DNA of 64,000 nt from Mediterranea massiliensis (GTDB taxonomy: Bacteria > Bacteroidota > Bacteroidia > Bacteroidales > Bacteroidaceae). Location of the stretch: the NCBI GenBank assembly GCA_015060695.1, contig SUYA01000003.1, forward strand, positions 180,941-244,940, given 5' to 3'. Shown in pieces: positions 61,704 to 64,000 of the stretch. Every line of letters starts with the position of its first letter. The first letter of the stretch is position 1. The notes beneath the pieces were generated by a model that saw only the letters and a program-made list of their open reading frames with translations, was not told the origin of the DNA and did not search any database. The position numbers were made by a program, and so were the translations under genes.

Positions 61704-61807
61704 CTTTTTGTTTTCAGTGATTCGCTTGGATTTTGTACCTTTCGGTTATTTCCTTGCGTTATCTGTTTCTTTTCCAAGGCTCTATGCCCTGTCATAAAAG
61801 GGTTCAT
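61697..61807 (-). CDS. Possible 36-residue peptide in a short transcript
   Basis: From ATG 61807 the frame encodes MNPFMTGHRALEKKQITQGN followed by NRKVQNPSESLKTKRH, a basic peptide, and stops inside the terminator hairpin. The unit has a perfect minus-strand -7 box (61884-61891), so a transcript of about 61877-61680 is plausible. The longer frame to 61894 starts before that transcript and is rejected. I do not recognise the peptide; the transcript could equally be a small RNA. Confidence 0.3.
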   Translation of the reverse strand: MNPFMTGHRALEKKQITQGNNRKVQNPSESLKTKRH

Positions 61808-61815
61808 TATTAGGA

Positions 61816-61838
61816 TGTAACACAAAAAGTGTAACACA
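61816..61838. repeat. Direct repeat TGTAACACA, 14-nt period
   Basis: TGTAACACA at 61816-61824 and 61830-61838, just over one helical turn apart, between the minus-strand promoter and the 36-codon frame. It could be a protein-binding site. Confidence 0.45.
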
Positions 61839-61883
61839 TTAATTAACTCGCATGTGGTTTTGATGTTGTTCTTAACCACAATG

Positions 61884-61891
61884 CAAAGGTA
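61884..61891 (-). promoter_or_regulatory. -7 box of a short minus-strand transcript
   Basis: TACCTTTG on the minus strand, an exact TAnnTTTG match. A small hairpin TGTGGTT/AACCACA (61853-61880) lies at the start of the expected transcript. Confidence 0.45.
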
Positions 61892-62074
61892 CATATATTA
61901 TCTGAGAATCCCGCCTTTTATCACCGTTTTCTCGCTTTACGAGTATGAAATAAGAGTATGATTTGTCGCCCAAACAAAATAAAACCTAAATTCTGACTGA
62001 TTTTCGGTTGTACTTTCGTCCATTCGTGTCTTCGTCTGTAACTTCGCAACACAAAACTTTAAAAAATTAAACGA

Positions 62075-62347
62075 ATGAAGACTTTGACTAAGAAACAAAA
62101 AGAAACGAATGGAGATAATTTCTCCCGCATTGTAGATGATGCAGCCATCCTCCTGCAACGGAAGGCAGACTACGTGATGAACATAAAACAAGTAGCAGCC
62201 TACTTGGGCATATCAGTGGATGCAGTCCGCAAACGATGTCAACGAGGACAACTCCCCTACCATCGCAATGCCAGCCGTTTGTACTTTAGTCGAATGGAAA
62301 TTGATGACACCATTCTTGAACGTGATTTGTTGACGAAGTTTGCATAA
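62075..62347 (+). CDS. HTH DNA-binding protein (excisionase/HTH_17 type)
   Basis: A 90-residue protein. A polar N-terminus is followed by a MerR/excisionase-type winged HTH in about residues 38-75 (MNIKQVAAYLGISVDAVRKR, then CQRGQLPYHRNASRLYFSRM). Such proteins open the replication or excision modules of Bacteroides mobile elements. It is 14 nt before the replication-type gene. No integrase is adjacent, so a role as excisionase is only one option. Confidence 0.75.
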   Translation: MKTLTKKQKETNGDNFSRIVDDAAILLQRKADYVMNIKQVAAYLGISVDAVRKRCQRGQLPYHRNASRLYFSRMEIDDTILERDLLTKFA

Positions 62348-62361
62348 AAGAGGTTCTGCTT

Positions 62362-63069
62362 ATGACGTATATTGACTACATGAACCAATTTTGGCGATTG
62401 GCAGAATATGAATCATTTGCTGCCAGTGAAGTAGCGCTTTATGCCTTTCTTGTCAATGAGTGCAACAAGTTTCATTGGCAAATGCCTTTTTCTTGCCCTA
62501 CCTTTCATGTTTGTAACCGACTTCGGATGTCAAAACAAACATTGGTGACAGCCAGAGAACGGTTGGCGAAAAGAAAACTGATAAGTTATACCAATGGCAC
62601 AACTCGCTTTCAACCGTCCAAATATTCTCTCCTTGAATTGACGGAGGACTTGTCTGTACACTTGACGGAAGACTTGACTCTTAATAATAAAGAAGTAGAT
62701 AAAGACAAAGAAGTTATAAATCAACGCACGCACGAAAAACAATCTATGCTTCCTATTGAAGAATTGGAAAAAGTGCTTTCTATTGATATAGAATGGCAGG
62801 GAAAAGTAAAAGAATATTTGTCAGGTAAAAATATGGCTGAATCATCAACCGATATGGCAACCTTGCTGGCGCAATTCTTTCGTTATCTTTACGCAAGTGG
62901 TGTCAATCGTAAGACGGAGGAAGACACCAAACGGCATTTTGTCAATTGGATATACAAACAAGGAAACAGCAAGTCGTCAGTATCACCTCGTAAAAACACG
63001 TCGCAACCGGGACTTATACTGACGGATGATTCATTAGATAAATACAAACCTATCGAACAATGGCAATGA
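62362..63069 (+). CDS. Replication initiation/organiser-like protein of a mobile element
   Basis: A 235-residue protein. Residues about 1-95 look like a winged helix (FAASEVALYAFLVNECNKFH, then CNRLRMSKQTLVTARERLAK, RKLISYTNGTTRFQPSKYSL), as in phage replisome organisers. A charged linker (100-130) follows. The C-terminal part (MATLLAQFFRYLYASGVN, DTKRHFVNWIYKQ) is the helical segment found in Bacteroidota DnaD/DnaB-like element proteins. Its stop overlaps the start of the DnaC-like gene, which supports a replication role: loading helicase at the element's origin. Confidence 0.65.
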   Translation: MTYIDYMNQFWRLAEYESFAASEVALYAFLVNECNKFHWQMPFSCPTFHVCNRLRMSKQTLVTARERLAKRKLISYTNGTTRFQPSKYSLLELTEDLSVHLTEDLTLNNKEVDKDKEVINQRTHEKQSMLPIEELEKVLSIDIEWQGKVKEYLSGKNMAESSTDMATLLAQFFRYLYASGVNRKTEEDTKRHFVNWIYKQGNSKSSVSPRKNTSQPGLILTDDSLDKYKPIEQWQ

Positions 63070-63683
63070 TGAGACTAACAAGAGAAGATTTTCAACGTGC
63101 TATTTCAGAGGCACGAAAGAATGATGAAGATTTTGCGCCAACACCCTTTCGTTTTGGAATCCCCAATGCGAAAGAAACCCTTATGACAGGACTTGAAGAA
63201 GTCATGCGGCACAAAGTGGAATGGCTTGCCGAATATGACCAAATAGTAAATTGGCTAACTGATAATCAAGGAAAAGGCCTATTGCTGATTGCTCCACCAG
63301 GAGTTGGGAAATCCGAAATCTGTATGAAAGTTATCCCCATGATATTTCGAATGGCATTCCGCAAAATCTTCTCCCGTTACCAAGCAACAGAACTTTGCAA
63401 CGAAACAACATATCGTACTTCTTTGCGTCAGCGATTCATCGTCATTGACGACTTCGGCATTGAAGGGACATTCTATGATTATGGCAATCCCCATATCGTC
63501 TTTTCCGAAATCGTCGATGGTATAGAGAAACACGGGACTCTACTTGTCGCCAACACCAACTTGACTTTGGAAGAGATCAAAGTCAAATACGGCCTTCGCA
63601 CCTTTGACCGTCTAAGAGCTAACATGCATGTTGTGGTTATTCGGGAGAAGTCGTTAAGGGGAAAGTACGAGAAGTGTTTTTGA
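63060..63683 (+). CDS. DnaC-like AAA+ ATPase (helicase loader)
   Basis: A 207-residue ATPase with Walker A APPGVGKS (78-85, Lys84) and Walker B FIVIDDFG (Asp130, Asp131), then a VANTNLT sensor-1 segment near 163 and a KYGLRTFDRLRANMHVV Arg-finger region. This is the DnaC/IstB class of helicase loaders. It overlaps the previous gene by 10 nt; starts at 63060, 63066 and 63069 are all possible. IstB of IS21 is the alternative, but no IstA transposase is visible upstream. Confidence 0.82.
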   Translation: MAMMRLTREDFQRAISEARKNDEDFAPTPFRFGIPNAKETLMTGLEEVMRHKVEWLAEYDQIVNWLTDNQGKGLLLIAPPGVGKSEICMKVIPMIFRMAFRKIFSRYQATELCNETTYRTSLRQRFIVIDDFGIEGTFYDYGNPHIVFSEIVDGIEKHGTLLVANTNLTLEEIKVKYGLRTFDRLRANMHVVVIREKSLRGKYEKCF

Positions 63684-63731
63684 ATAATTTCGCATAAATT
63701 TGCCTAAAACACAAAGAATCGAATCTATTTA

Positions 63732-63753
63732 GTAAACTTATTTAGGTAAACTT
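63732..63753 (+). repeat. Direct repeat GTAAACTT, possible operator
   Basis: GTAAACTT at 63732-63739 and 63746-63753, 14-nt period, ending where the -33 element of the next gene begins. It is a likely binding site for the XRE protein encoded just downstream. Confidence 0.5.
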
Positions 63754-63785
63754 TTCGTTTTTTGTAGATATTATTTGTACTTTTG
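63754..63785 (+). promoter_or_regulatory. Promoter of the XRE gene
   Basis: TTCG (63754-63757), 20 nt, then a perfect -7 box TACTTTTG (63778-63785), 24 nt before the ATG at 63810. Confidence 0.6.
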
Positions 63786-63809
63786 CATAAATGAATTAAA
63801 TCTAAGACA

Positions 63810-64000
63810 ATGGCAAAAGACATTAATCGTATAAAAGTAGTACTTGCCGAGAAGAAACGTACAGGTAAATGGTTGGCTGAAACGATAGGTAAAGACCCTG
63901 CCACAGTATCTAAATGGTGTACTAATTCCGCCCAACCAGGACTTGAAACACTTCTTGAAATAGCTCACGTACTCGAAGTGGACGTGAAAGAGCTTATCAA
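63810..64000 (+). CDS. XRE-family HTH regulator, cut by the right edge
   Basis: 63 full codons are present. The visible part is a complete lambda-repressor-type HTH: MAKDINRIKVVLAEKKRTGK, then WLAETIGKDPATVSKWCTNS and AQPGLETLLEIAHVLEVDVK. Proteins of this size and sequence style in Bacteroides are often next to DNA methyltransferase/restriction genes as control proteins (from memory, not shown here). It has its own promoter and a possible operator. What follows is outside the window. Confidence 0.8.
   Translation, partial: MAKDINRIKVVLAEKKRTGKWLAETIGKDPATVSKWCTNSAQPGLETLLEIAHVLEVDVKELI

Larger units (their letters stand above)
61708..62074. other. Gap at the likely edge of a mobile element
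   Basis: Apart from the short transcript unit and its repeats, I see no gene. The plus strand near 62009 has TACTTTCG, one base off the -7 consensus, which is a possible promoter for the HTH gene at 62075. No integrase and no clear attachment duplication is visible here. Confidence 0.4.

Noticed and set aside
63060..63683. IstB of an IS21-type insertion sequence
   Set aside because: There is no IstA transposase upstream; the neighbour is a replication-type protein, so a DnaC-like loader of a mobile element fits better.

Overview
The window is chromosomal DNA from a gut-type member of the Bacteroidota, most likely Bacteroides or a close relative in the Bacteroidaceae. The evidence is the many promoters of the Bacteroides type (-7 box TAnnTTTG), a NVEALA-family precursor peptide beside a 6-bladed beta-propeller lipoprotein, many SPII lipoprotein glycosidases, and a rhaB-rhaA-rhaT-rhaD-fucO-rhaR cluster in the order known from Bacteroides thetaiotaomicron. 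I infer this from content and gene order, not from a database match.

Layout. 1-1200: a propeller lipoprotein (cut by the left edge) and its NVEALA partner, low in GC. 1.3-7.3 kb: a porin, then a four-gene run of proC, an XRE/cupin regulator, an acyl-CoA synthetase and an M28 peptidase. 7.3-7.6 kb: a gene-free stretch with palindromes and a 30-bp inverted repeat. 7.6-11.6 kb: GH95, a methyltransferase-like protein, a corrinoid adenosyltransferase and a DUF2795-type protein. 12.2-19.6 kb: GH105, GH106, PL11 and GH28, a rhamnogalacturonan-I backbone set. 19.7-32 kb: the rhamnose operon, its AraC regulator and two large uncharacterised (alpha/alpha)6-type proteins. 32-33 kb: a repeat cluster and a decayed propeller lipoprotein. 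33-44 kb: an AraC regulator divergent from an MFS sugar porter, a DUF5107/TPR protein, GH2 and GH35. 44-46.1 kb: an AT-rich insertion (structured RNA-like element, orphan restriction-type nuclease, XRE pseudogene) next to tRNA-Pro and tRNA-Phe. 46.2-61.6 kb: housekeeping and envelope genes (CvfB-like, MacAB-TolC-type efflux operon, ROK kinase, rplS, GH3-serine hydrolase fusion, outer-membrane proteins, aldo/keto reductase). 61.7 kb to the end: the start of what looks like a mobile element, with HTH protein, replication protein, DnaC-like ATPase and an XRE regulator cut by the edge.

How it fits together. PL11, GH28, GH105 and GH106 would break RG-I into galacturonate-containing pieces and free L-rhamnose. 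RhaT imports rhamnose; RhaA, RhaB and RhaD turn it into DHAP and L-lactaldehyde; FucO reduces the aldehyde to 1,2-propanediol. GH95, GH2 and GH35 could trim fucose/L-galactose and beta-galactose side chains of the same pectic or arabinogalactan polymers. No SusC/SusD pair appears anywhere in the window, so import of the oligosaccharides must rely on systems elsewhere. The least-explained genes are the two large proteins after rhaR (26.6 and 28.8 kb), the DUF5107/TPR protein at 35.5 kb, the orphan nuclease at 44.2 kb with its nearby RNA-like element, and a possible ~180-nt transcript at 61.7 kb.
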